A DNA stretch of 30,956 bases from JAYVFR01 sp043772945 (GCA_043772945.1 JAYVFR010000018.1:1-30956); one strand, 5' to 3'. Numbered from the stretch's first letter, positions 1-6,389 are shown. Program-made: numbers and translations. The notes: a model not told the origin generated them from the sequence alone.

Positions 1-94
1 CTGTTAGTAGTCGTAGGTAAACTTTCAACTAAAGGGGTGCTTGGTTGGATTACAAGACTGTTAGTAGTCGTAGGTAAACTTTCAACTAAAGGGG
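1..94 (-). repeat. In-frame 57-bp tandem repeat (spacer of LTD protein)
   Basis: Bases 1-37 recur exactly at 58-94, giving a period of 57 bases or 19 codons. The encoded unit on the minus strand is PLVESLPTTTNSLVIQPST. A shorter repeat, GGTAAAATATTAA, follows at 94-106 and 112-124 (period 18 bases, six codons). Identity at nucleotide level implies recent copy-number change; the array may continue beyond the window. Confidence 0.85.
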
Positions 95-767
95 GTAAAA
101 TATTAACTACTGGTAAAATATTAATTGCATTAACATTATCAAAAACCTCTTTGGGAGCTTCATTAACTAAATTTAGAATTCCTGAATAAGGGGAACCATA
201 ATTTGCTAAATCTCCTATTTGTTTATAAATTTTTTGGCTTAATTTAGCACTTTCTATCCCACTCGATTGATATTCAATTGAATTCCTTTTATTTGAGGCA
301 TCAGTAACATCTGCTACGCCACTTTTATTATCAATAATTACACTTTCTTTCAATAATTTTAGATTTAAGTTTTGAGTATCTACTTTACTAATTAACTGTA
401 AAAAACCTAACTCTAAGTCATATTTATTAAGAGTTGTTGTTAGACTTTGATTTTTGTTCTTAATTACAAAATAAGATTTGGCGGGAATTTGCCCTGATAA
501 ATTTAAAATTTTATTACTTGGACCAACTTCTAATTCATAATTTTTTAGATCAATTTCTCTGTTAGTTGGATTGTAAAGCTCTATCCACTTATCAAAACCG
601 CATGTAAATTTAACTGTTTCACTCCTTCTGCAATTATCAGTGTTCACAGATCCCCAAGCATTTATTTCACTAATAAAAACTTCACTTGAGTCAGCCTTAG
701 CATTAACAATTCCACCAATTCCTAATAAAACTATAACGGCTATTAGTAAACCCAAATTTTTAATCAT
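1..767 (-). CDS. Secreted lamin-tail-domain protein, 3' end outside window
   Basis: The reading frame opens at an ATG at 767 and stays open to the window edge (about 255 codons seen). It starts with a signal peptide or single membrane segment (MIKNLGLLIAVIVLLGIGGI...), followed directly by a lamin-tail-domain pattern: VFISEINAWG, then DKWIELYNPTN and IDLKNYEL. LTD domains are immunoglobulin-like folds common in secreted proteins of Patescibacteria, often attached to nucleases or surface anchors. After about residue 190 the protein turns into a Pro/Thr/Ser-rich stretch with NILP repeats and a 19-residue tandem repeat that reaches the edge. This looks like a stalk or wall-spanning spacer, so a further domain may follow outside. 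The role is inferred from the domain only; the signal and LTD calls are firm, the overall function unknown. Confidence 0.7.
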   Translation of the reverse strand, partial: MIKNLGLLIAVIVLLGIGGIVNAKADSSEVFISEINAWGSVNTDNCRRSETVKFTCGFDKWIELYNPTNREIDLKNYELEVGPSNKILNLSGQIPAKSYFVIKNKNQSLTTTLNKYDLELGFLQLISKVDTQNLNLKLLKESVIIDNKSGVADVTDASNKRNSIEYQSSGIESAKLSQKIYKQIGDLANYGSPYSGILNLVNEAPKEVFDNVNAINILPVVNILPPLVESLPTTTNSLVIQPSTPLVESLPTTTN

Positions 768-969
768 ATATCTTTTGTAATTAAATTAAATAATACCAAA
801 AGACTAGAAATAAATCTTTTGCTTTGTCAATTAATTGGCTGATTTTTGGTTGTTATTTATAAAAAAATGTTTAAATTGTATAAAGAAACTAAATTAAATG
901 AACACGAAGCAGCTAAAAAATATGCTAGCGATACCTAATTAAAAAATAATTTTGTACCATCTCCCTAAT

Positions 970-998
970 TTGCCATTTTTCTAAAAAGGTATTTAATT
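970..998 (+). promoter_or_regulatory. Promoter of the 1009 gene
   Basis: TTGCCA (970-975), a 17-base spacer and TTAATT (993-998). The -10 element ends 10 bases before the ATG at 1009, so the transcript would start within a few bases of the start codon. Confidence 0.4.
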
Positions 999-1008
999 AG
1001 TTTTTATT

Positions 1009-1824
1009 ATGTTTGTAACTATTATCACTGACTGTATTGATGCTAATGCTTTCGGTCGCCAAATGACACGAGCCGCTTCACTTTTTGGCTTTCCTCCTGT
1101 ACCAGTCGCTATTAATCCTGAATTTGAATTACCGAGCGATATTGAAGCAAGCGGGCACTTAATTGATATGATTGATGCAAGTCGCGGTCAAAATGGAATA
1201 ATCCTCGTTAACAAAGCTCCCCGTAGTGGAGGTGCAAAGAAATGGCCTAATGGAACTCCATTTGGATATTTTTGGTACCAAAATACTCTAATTGTTAGCT
1301 CGATTGATGGATACGCTCTCTCACTTATCAAGAAGTTTAATCTGACTTCTATCATTAATGTTTTTGATATCCCAACTGTCTCAGAATTTGTAAAAGCTGA
1401 GGGATTATTAGATGAATATGATGCTAATTATTTAGTCAACACTCAATTTCGTTCTTTTGAATTTCTGCCAAGAGTTGCTAAATGGGTGTATGATAAGCAC
1501 TCAATCCCTACGACTAGCCTCAATATCAGTGAAATTTCTAATTGCCCTAACAGTGTTTTTTTTGCGGATAATTTCGGGAATTTAAAAACTACTATTTTGC
1601 CAGGTGAAATTGATTTTCAAAATGGTAAAATTATAGAATTTACGAACTTGGGACCAATTACCTGCTACAATCGCTTAAAAGATCTTCCAAACAATACACT
1701 TGGCTTAATTATTGGTTCAAGTGGCTTAAAAGAAAGAAGGTTTTTGGAAATTATGTATCAAGGAGGGAGTGCTAAAAGTCATTTAAAGCTAAATATTGGT
1801 GATGAATTAAAATTAAAAAACTAA
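1009..1824 (+). CDS. SAM hydroxide adenosyltransferase-like protein (DUF62 family), probably divergent
   Basis: The 271-residue length and two-domain layout fit the SAM hydroxide adenosyltransferase/fluorinase-like family, which splits S-adenosylmethionine to adenosine and methionine. The N-terminus (ITDCIDANAFGRQM, residues 6-19) sits where the family has its ITDFG...Y.G.M segment. The C-terminal beta domain matches well: FADNFGNLKTTI (185-196) resembles the D.FGNL.TN motif, and the end (LEIMYQGGSAKSHLKLNIGDEL) resembles the NQGSA...L....GD.V ending. Where the family has the DPGVG segment with a catalytic Asp, this protein reads VNKAPRSGGAKKW (67-79), so the active site is altered or chemistry differs. 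It lies 17 bases before gatC on the same strand, probably one operon. Fold assignment is moderately sure; activity is doubtful. Confidence 0.6.
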   Translation: MFVTIITDCIDANAFGRQMTRAASLFGFPPVPVAINPEFELPSDIEASGHLIDMIDASRGQNGIILVNKAPRSGGAKKWPNGTPFGYFWYQNTLIVSSIDGYALSLIKKFNLTSIINVFDIPTVSEFVKAEGLLDEYDANYLVNTQFRSFEFLPRVAKWVYDKHSIPTTSLNISEISNCPNSVFFADNFGNLKTTILPGEIDFQNGKIIEFTNLGPITCYNRLKDLPNNTLGLIIGSSGLKERRFLEIMYQGGSAKSHLKLNIGDELKLKN

Positions 1825-1841
1825 TTAAAATTAAAAATTTC

Positions 1842-2153
1842 ATGCCAAATCTAACTCACAAAGACGTCCAAAAAGTAGCAAAACTTGCAAGACTCTCAAA
1901 CAAACTTCCAACCGATGAGCTTGTTAAATACACTAGGGAACTTGAAGCAATTCTAGAATACACTAATATTTTAAATGAAGTAGATACAACAGGAGTTTCT
2001 AGCAACAGTGGGCGAACTATTACAATTGATGAACTACGCGAAGATATTCCAAGCAATAAAGATGAGCAGTATCAAATAACAAGAACCAAAATTATTAAAC
2101 TCTTTCCAAATAGTGCAAACAACCTTCTCGTTCTACCAGGAATCTTTGAATAA
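1842..2153 (+). CDS. gatC: Asp-tRNA(Asn)/Glu-tRNA(Gln) amidotransferase subunit C
   Basis: GatC is the small clamp subunit of the GatCAB complex that converts misacylated Glu-tRNA(Gln) or Asp-tRNA(Asn) to Gln-tRNA or Asn-tRNA. The 103-residue protein has the family's order: LTHKDVQKVAKLARL at the N-terminus, a central helix ending in LEYTNILNEVDT.GV, and the conserved LREDIPS segment (about 65-71) after a short loop. Length is typical. gatA and gatB are not next to it, so the complex is encoded at more than one locus. It follows the SAM hydroxide adenosyltransferase-like gene after 17 bases without an obvious Shine-Dalgarno. Confidence 0.88.
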   Translation: MPNLTHKDVQKVAKLARLSNKLPTDELVKYTRELEAILEYTNILNEVDTTGVSSNSGRTITIDELREDIPSNKDEQYQITRTKIIKLFPNSANNLLVLPGIFE

Positions 2154-2162
2154 TAGAGTTTT

Positions 2163-2187
2163 AAAAAAGCCAGCCAAAAATGACTGG
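2163..2187 (-). terminator. Intrinsic terminator of the 2224-2517 gene
   Basis: Read on the minus strand, CCAGTCATTTTTGGCTGG (2187 to 2170) folds into a 7-bp stem with one G-U pair and a TTTT loop, followed by C and six Ts. The wobble pair becomes a mismatch on the plus strand, so the minus strand is the functional one. Confidence 0.75.
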
Positions 2188-2223
2188 TGATTATTCTTTT
2201 AAAACTTAATCTTTCTTTTCTAC

Positions 2224-2517
2224 TTAAGTTACTACTTCTTCATCAAACGACATGCTTTCAAACATTTGTTCCCAGTCTTCATATCTTCCTCTAAAAAAAC
2301 GAATTTCTTTAGTCTTAGTTCTTTCTGTTCCGTCGGGGAGTTCATATGTTCTTACTTCTTTGAACTTACCTCCTCGTGGAATGGCCCCACTATCTGTAGT
2401 TGATTCAGTCTTAGTTAATTTAGGAACTAGTAGTCTATCATTATTTTCTCTTGACTACCCCTCTATTTGCCTTGCTTCGTCCGGGATTGTTTGTTTTTTT
2501 AAAAGTAGTGATTCCAT
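2224..2517 (-). pseudogene. Small acidic protein gene with in-frame amber codon
   Basis: From the ATG at 2517 the frame reads 20 codons (MESLLLKKQTIPDEARQIEG), meets TAG at 2457-2455, and continues open for 76 codons to TAA at 2224-2226. No ATG, GTG or TTG lies soon after the TAG, so the downstream part has no start of its own. The C-terminal part is hydrophilic, with VRTYELPDGTERTKTKEIRFF and a final acidic FESMSFDEEVV. A good promoter and an intrinsic terminator flank it, so it is a true transcription unit. Its promoter/leader is shared with the gene at 5772-6298. It may be a nonsense mutant, a sequencing error, or a gene needing readthrough; no family is recognised. Confidence 0.55.
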
Positions 2518-2587
2518 ATAAAATATAATGTGTTAAAATTGTTTATAAAACCATCACATTATAGCATAGTTTTGGAGTTTTAGCAAA
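2515..2587 (-). repeat. Promoter/leader repeat, copy A
   Basis: These 73 bases match 6296-6368 with about eight differences and no gaps. On the minus strand the unit contains TTGCTA (2586-2581), a 17-base spacer, an extended -10 TGC-TATAAT (to 2558) and an AT-rich leader of about 34 bases ending at the ATG. The leader holds an inverted pair AATGTG...CACATT. Confidence 0.85.
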
Positions 2588-2594
2588 ATAATAT

Positions 2595-4352
2595 CTACCC
2601 GAAAGTGAAAGCATTTAACCTAATTCCATTCTCTGTAATTAATCTAATTTTAAATGTTTGATTACTAGGAGCTTTTACAATTTTATACAGTTTATCGGAA
2701 TTGATTATAAGCTTGTTATTCAAACTAACATCACTCCCTTTCCATTCAGAAGTTTTATCTGCATTATTTTCATCTAAGATCTGAACTTGAATATTTTTAG
2801 ACTCGGTTGTAGCGCCAGACAAACCAGCAACCAAAAAAACCTCTTGAGCCTTAACCCTAATATTTAACTCGCTTTCAAAACCGTCTTGATTTAATTCAGA
2901 AATTATATTTTCGGGTTCTATTTTCCAATTTTTACCTAAGCTCCATTGATTAGAGTTTAGATTAGAATTAAGCTTAAAATTCGTTGTTTTATTTTCATTT
3001 CCTGATAGCTCTCCTGAATTAATGAAGTCTTTGTTACTTCTAGACCAACCTAAATAAGTTTCAGGGGTAATTGTTTGGTTATCAAATTTATTATTTACAG
3101 GGTTTGCAGTGTTTAAAACAGAGTTTATAGAGTTATCTAATTTGACTCCATTCTCACTCAAAAGCTCGCGAATAGCTAGTTCAGTTTGCTCGTAATCACC
3201 CTCACCAAAATGATTGTAACGAATATTTCCACTTGCATCAATTAAGTATTTAGCTGGCCAAAACTGATTAGAATAGGCTTTCCAAGTACTGAAATCATTA
3301 TCTAAACCAACAGGATATTTAATATCAAAATCTTTGGTTCCCTTAATGACATTATCGAGCTTCTTTTCAAAACTAAATTCTGGAGCGTGAATTCCTAAAA
3401 TCACAAAACCTTTATCACTGTAATTTTTATATAAACTATTCAAATAAGGTATGGTACGCTGACAGTTTATGCATGAATAAGTCCAAAAATCAATTAAAAC
3501 TACCTTACCTTTGAGAGAACTAAGTGTTTGAGGGTCACTATTAATCCAATCACTAATTCCAATTAATTCTGGAGCTTTAATTGCAGGATTAACATTCAAA
3601 ACTTGTCCATTGGTTTGATTTTTAGTTCCGCTCTTATTTTTTTGAAGCAGAGACTGCTCTAATTTAGCAGGGTCAAAGAAAGTGTTATTTGCAACGTAAA
3701 GCTCTAATTTTTTGTCTAAACCAGTAATGATTAAAACCCCAATGACTAAAAATATAATTCCCAAAACTTTTTTGAATAAACCATTAGGATTTGAGGCAAA
3801 TTTAAGCTTTTTAACAATTTTGTGACCAAATATCGTAACAAGTAACATAACTAAACTCAAGCCCAGAATATAAGAAATCATATTAATAAGACCCTCATAT
3901 AAATTTCCTTGTAAAATAGTGCTAAGAGCAATAGCGTATGTTGGTGAGCAACTTGAGAACACGGGACCTAAAACGGCTCCAGTCAAAACCGCCCCTACAA
4001 ATCCATTTTTCTGCTTAACTTGAGATAGTAATTTATCACTTGAGCTTGAGAAATTAAATTTAATACTAATTTTGTCCCAAACAATTGGAAATAAATAAAT
4101 TAAACCCATTAAAATTAAAATACTACCTGATAAAATTTTCCAAAAATTAGGATCAAGATTCACAAAAATAGCGCTAATTTTAATTAGTAATGTAAATATA
4201 AACAGAGAAACCGCTAAAGAAGCAGTAATTATATAAGGGCGGTTCTTAGAACCCATGCTGCCGCTACCGATAATAATTGGTAAAAGGGGTAGTACACAAG
4301 GGGCTAAAATAGTTAGTATACCTGCTAAAAAAGATAGTAGTAATAGAGACAT
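2595..4352 (-). CDS. dipZ: DipZ-like protein: CcdA membrane domain fused to TlpA thioredoxin and C-terminal domain
   Basis: The protein moves reducing equivalents across the membrane to an extracytoplasmic thioredoxin domain. Residues 1-215 are a CcdA/DsbD-type helical bundle with the two redox cysteines in place: C19 in ILAPCVLPLLP and C135 in FSSCSPTYAIAL. Residues about 255-385 are a TlpA/AhpC-like thioredoxin fold with active site CINC (C294, C297) in WTYSCINCQRTIPYL, followed by the DipZ-typical IHAPEFSFEK, FWPAKYLID and HFGEGDYEQTE. A beta-rich C-terminal domain starts after TPETYLGWSR. This three-part order is that of mycobacterial DipZ. The start is close behind a TTGACA-type promoter overlapped by a CsoR-type operator. 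It lies downstream of the CsoR-like gene on the same strand. Confidence 0.9.
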   Translation of the reverse strand: MSLLLLSFLAGILTILAPCVLPLLPIIIGSGSMGSKNRPYIITASLAVSLFIFTLLIKISAIFVNLDPNFWKILSGSILILMGLIYLFPIVWDKISIKFNFSSSSDKLLSQVKQKNGFVGAVLTGAVLGPVFSSCSPTYAIALSTILQGNLYEGLINMISYILGLSLVMLLVTIFGHKIVKKLKFASNPNGLFKKVLGIIFLVIGVLIITGLDKKLELYVANNTFFDPAKLEQSLLQKNKSGTKNQTNGQVLNVNPAIKAPELIGISDWINSDPQTLSSLKGKVVLIDFWTYSCINCQRTIPYLNSLYKNYSDKGFVILGIHAPEFSFEKKLDNVIKGTKDFDIKYPVGLDNDFSTWKAYSNQFWPAKYLIDASGNIRYNHFGEGDYEQTELAIRELLSENGVKLDNSINSVLNTANPVNNKFDNQTITPETYLGWSRSNKDFINSGELSGNENKTTNFKLNSNLNSNQWSLGKNWKIEPENIISELNQDGFESELNIRVKAQEVFLVAGLSGATTESKNIQVQILDENNADKTSEWKGSDVSLNNKLIINSDKLYKIVKAPSNQTFKIRLITENGIRLNAFTFG

Positions 4353-4357
4353 ATCCA

Positions 4358-4386
4358 GACAATAGCAAAGTTAAAGTAACTTGTCA
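4358..4386 (-). promoter_or_regulatory. dipZ promoter
   Basis: On the minus strand: TTGACA (4386-4381), a 17-base spacer and TATTGT (4363-4358) with a TG extension. The -10 ends five bases before the dipZ ATG at 4352, so the mRNA is probably leaderless. The -35 directly abuts the operator at 4388-4406. Confidence 0.6.
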
Positions 4387-4387
4387 A

Positions 4388-4406
4388 ACCTATAGGGGTA
4401 TAGGTA
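4388..4406 (-). promoter_or_regulatory. CsoR-type operator 1
   Basis: The core is a perfect 7-bp inverted repeat around a C/G tract: ACCTATA-CCCC-TATAGGT on the minus strand. Operators of the CsoR/RcnR/FrmR family have this form, a G/C tract inside AT-rich inverted arms. The site and the adjoining -35 (4381-4406, 26 bases) are identical, in inverted orientation, to 4835-4860. Confidence 0.8.
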
Positions 4407-4419
4407 GTAATAATCAAGT

Positions 4420-4686
4420 CTATTTATCAAGTTTAAAAATTATATCTAAGGCTTTGCTTAATTCTTCGTGAGAATATTTGTGTATATTTTTAAGTACGCC
4501 CCGTGAAATAATTTCTTTACAAACTCTACTAACACCTCCTTTACTCGCAAGTAATTGAGTAAAAGTTTGATCCGTCACAGAATTTTCTTCAATTACAGTA
4601 TGCAAACTTTGGAGTTGTCCTATTACTTTTTTTAGATTTAAGTTAATAGATTTGATATCCTCTTTGGTTAGTTTGATTGCTTGCAT
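4420..4686 (-). CDS. CsoR/RcnR/FrmR-family transcriptional repressor (DUF156)
   Basis: At 88 residues this all-helical protein has the family core: VIGQLQSLHTVIEE (21-34), QLLASKGGVSRV (44-55) and a closing helix. Such proteins are tetrameric repressors that release DNA on binding Cu(I), Ni(II), formaldehyde or sulfide species. Counting from the GQL motif, the usual ligand positions are T38, G63 and N67 instead of Cys-His-Cys. The only cysteine is C56, with H29, H69 and H73 nearby. Its signal is therefore unlikely to be Cu(I) by the classical site. Two matching operators flank the gene. A TATAAT promoter (4730-4725) precedes it with a leader of about 35 bases. It is probably the regulator of dipZ and the FAS1 gene. 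Confidence 0.8.
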   Translation of the reverse strand: MQAIKLTKEDIKSINLNLKKVIGQLQSLHTVIEENSVTDQTFTQLLASKGGVSRVCKEIISRGVLKNIHKYSHEELSKALDIIFKLDK

Positions 4687-4695
4687 ATTAAAGAA

Positions 4696-4754
4696 AGTTA
4701 GGTAAAAAAGTTAGGTAAAAGTAAATTATAGCGTAAAGATTTTTATTCTAACAA
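4696..4754 (-). promoter_or_regulatory. csoR-like gene promoter with 13-bp direct repeats in the leader
   Basis: On the minus strand TTGTTA, an 18-base spacer and TATAAT (4730-4725) precede the gene at 4686. Between -10 and ATG, AGTTAGGTAAAA occurs twice on the plus strand (4696-4707 and 4709-4720, period 13). Their TAGGTA cores echo the arms of the palindrome at 4824-4840, so they may be extra or degenerate regulator sites. Confidence 0.45.
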
Positions 4755-4823
4755 TTTTTTAGTTAACAATCTTTAATTGTCAATTCTTTGAGTTTTAACT
4801 AGTAAGGAAAAAGTTAACTAAAG

Positions 4824-4853
4824 TAGGTAAATATTACCTATACCCCTATAGGT
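4824..4853 (+). promoter_or_regulatory. CsoR-type operator 2 plus adjoining TAGGTAA palindrome
   Basis: Bases 4835-4853 hold the same core as operator 1, ACCTATA-CCCC-TATAGGT. It overlaps a second palindrome, TAGGTAA-ATA-TTACCTA (4824-4840). The operator runs directly into TTGACA at 4854-4859, so a bound regulator should block RNA polymerase at the FAS1 promoter. Confidence 0.8.
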
Positions 4854-4882
4854 TTGACAAAGGTTCAAAAAAAATTTATGCT
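4854..4882 (+). promoter_or_regulatory. FAS1 gene promoter
   Basis: TTGACA (4854-4859), a 17-base spacer and TATGCT (4877-4882). The TTG of this -35 element is also a possible in-frame start codon for the downstream gene, but a start inside the promoter is implausible, so the ATG at 4941 is preferred. Confidence 0.55.
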
Positions 4883-4940
4883 CAGCTGGAAGTTTATAAT
4901 TTTAAACTCAAACTTTTTAATATTTTATTATTTTTTGTAT

Positions 4941-5603
4941 ATGTCAGGTAAAAACAACAATCTTATTTATGCAGGTATTGCTGGGCTTATAATTTTAGCA
5001 ATAGTTGGAATCGCTATGATGATGAAAGGTGAAAACAAAGACGAAAAAATGATGTCTAAAAACAATTCATCAATGTCAATGATGGCAAGCAGTATGAATA
5101 TGATGTCAAAATCCCAAATGTCAAGCATGATGCCTGCTACTACAACTCTAGTTGGAGGAGTCGCTATGTTTGCTAGCAAGGATATTATCGCTAATGTCGT
5201 AAATGCTCCTAATTTAACTACTTTAGTTACAGCAGTTAAAGCAGCTGATTTAGTTACTACACTTCAGAGTGCAGGGCCATTTACAGTTTTTGGACCTACA
5301 AATGACGCTTTTGCTAAGTTACCAACTGGAACTGTTGAGACTTTAGTTAAACCAGAGAACAAAGCTACTTTAACAGGTATTTTAACTTATCATGTAGTTT
5401 CTGGTAAATACTTAAGTACTGACTTGAAAGATGGACAAATCCTAACAACTGTTCAAGGCGAAACAATTAAAGTTTCCAAAGCAAATAATAAAATCATGTT
5501 AACAGATGCTAAAGGTGGAGTTTCTACAATTGAAATAGCAGATGTTCTACAAAGCAATGGTGTTGCTCACGTCGTTGATACTGTATTAATGCCATCTAAA
5601 TAG
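4941..5603 (+). CDS. Membrane-anchored FAS1 (fasciclin) protein with Met-rich linker
   Basis: Starting at ATG 4941, the 220-residue protein has an N-terminal membrane segment (8-28), then a Ser/Met-rich linker (26-64) with 14 methionines, and a single FAS1 domain (about 76-220). FAS1 landmarks are present: FTVFGPTNDAFAKL (114-127), the central YH (150-151) and GVAHVVDTVLMP (207-218). FAS1 domains mediate adhesion or bind small ligands outside the cell. Clusters such as SMSMMASSMNMM resemble Met motifs that bind Cu(I) in copper chaperones and porins. With a CsoR-type operator over its promoter, a role in envelope copper handling is plausible, but inferred. Longer starts exist upstream (4854, 4878) but fall inside the promoter. 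Confidence 0.85.
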   Translation: MSGKNNNLIYAGIAGLIILAIVGIAMMMKGENKDEKMMSKNNSSMSMMASSMNMMSKSQMSSMMPATTTLVGGVAMFASKDIIANVVNAPNLTTLVTAVKAADLVTTLQSAGPFTVFGPTNDAFAKLPTGTVETLVKPENKATLTGILTYHVVSGKYLSTDLKDGQILTTVQGETIKVSKANNKIMLTDAKGGVSTIEIADVLQSNGVAHVVDTVLMPSK

Positions 5604-5618
5604 TTTTCAGATTACACG

Positions 5619-5644
5619 TTTAGTAAAACATTTTCCTTACTAAA
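5619..5644 (+). other. Hairpin after the FAS1 gene
   Basis: TTTAGTAA (5619-5626) and TTACTAAA (5637-5644) form a perfect 8-bp stem with a 10-base loop, just upstream of the terminator at 5651. It may protect the 3' end or be incidental in AT-rich sequence. Confidence 0.4.
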
Positions 5645-5650
5645 GCAATC

Positions 5651-5686
5651 ATACTCCTTTATCGTAATTGATTTGGGAGTATTTTT
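5651..5686 (+). terminator. Intrinsic terminator of the FAS1 gene
   Basis: ATACTCC (5651-5657) pairs with GGAGTAT (5676-5682) and is followed by a T run. Confidence 0.65.
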
Positions 5687-5715
5687 AATTCTATTTTTTA
5701 CGATATTTTGCAAAT

Positions 5716-5741
5716 AAAAATCACCCCCGATTCGAGAATGA
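5716..5741 (-). terminator. Intrinsic terminator of the 5772-6298 gene
   Basis: On the minus strand TCATTCTC-GAATC-GGGGGTGA (5741 to 5721) forms an 8-bp stem using three G-U pairs, followed by TTTTT. The wobble pairs work only on the minus strand. Confidence 0.65.
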
Positions 5742-5771
5742 GTTTATTTAAAAGAACGAAAAAGCTACTAG

Positions 5772-6298
5772 TTATACCCCCATGTTATCATACATCGTGT
5801 TTGTTTTTACTTTTAAATCTTGTGTAGCTTCTTCTAAAGTTTTACCTACTCCAGTAACACTATTAGACGTTATGTCTACATCTCCGTTCTCAGACAATCC
5901 GTAAATAGTACCACCACTTGAACGATGATCATGTACATAAACGTCACCACCAAAATTTATTACCAACTCACAATCTCGCAAGTCGGTAAATTCACTAACT
6001 TTTAAAAGTTTTGAATATGCTTCAATCTTACTTCTCAATTCTTGTATTGTAGGTATTCTATCTCCATAGCCATAATTTGAGTTAGTAGATTTCGGTTCCA
6101 TAGCATCGTTTGGTCTATCTGGTCTAACTAAACTATCTTGTGGTTGACTTGATGTATTCACCCAAGTAAATCCAAACTCCGTAGCTAGTTTATTTATAAG
6201 CCTACTCTCTTTTTTTCAAATTGATTTGGTACATCTATCACTGCTCTCTCGGCTGCTGGCGTTTGTGATTCGTTTAATCCTCTTGGCATTTGATTCAT
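5772..6298 (-). CDS. Unknown 175-residue protein, frame broken at an A-AAA-AAG slippery run
   Basis: From ATG 6298 the frame encodes MNQMPRGLNESQTPAAERAV... and stops at 6194-6196 after 34 codons. A one-base backward shift at the A7 run (6216-6210) joins it to the open frame that runs to 5772, giving 175 residues. The run is read ..gaA AAA AAG.., exactly the heptamer and frame used for -1 frameshifting in dnaX-type genes. Without a shift, translation could start at GTG 6161 for a 129-residue product. The protein is hydrophilic, with a beta-rich middle (CELVINFGGDVYVHD, GTIYGLSENGDVDI) and a helical end (TLEEATQDLKVKTNTM). No family is recognised. Promoter and leader are copies of those at 2515-2587. 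A sequencing indel or true mutation is equally possible. Confidence 0.6.
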
Positions 6299-6368
6299 AT
6301 AAAATATAATGTGTTAAAACTGTTTATAAAACCATTACACTATAGCACAGTTTTAGTATTTTTGCAAA
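6296..6368 (-). repeat. Promoter/leader repeat, copy B
   Basis: This copy is ungapped and about 89% identical to 2515-2587. On the minus strand: TTGCAA (6367-6362), 17 bases, TGC-TATAGT (to 6339), then the leader to ATG 6298. The strict conservation of the leader as well as the promoter suggests recent duplication or shared regulation. Confidence 0.85.
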
Positions 6369-6389
6369 GAAATGTTTCTGAACGTTACG

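Noticed and set aside
1..94. CRISPR-like repeat
   Set aside because: The repeat is in-frame, directly tandem and encodes a Pro/Thr/Ser spacer; there are no unique spacers and no cas genes.
867..938. 23-codon ORF (MFKLYKETKLNEHEAAKKYASDT)
   Set aside because: No Shine-Dalgarno or promoter at a sensible distance and no family; chance in AT-rich spacer cannot be excluded.
2224..2517. Genome-wide TAG reassignment suggested by the in-frame amber codon
   Set aside because: Several sound genes (ending at 5603, 12300, 15559, 17999) use TAG as their stop and would run into implausible extensions.
2252..2521. Plus-strand ORF of 89 codons
   Set aside because: It is the mirror of the minus-strand gene at 2224-2517, which has promoter and terminator; its own composition is not protein-like.
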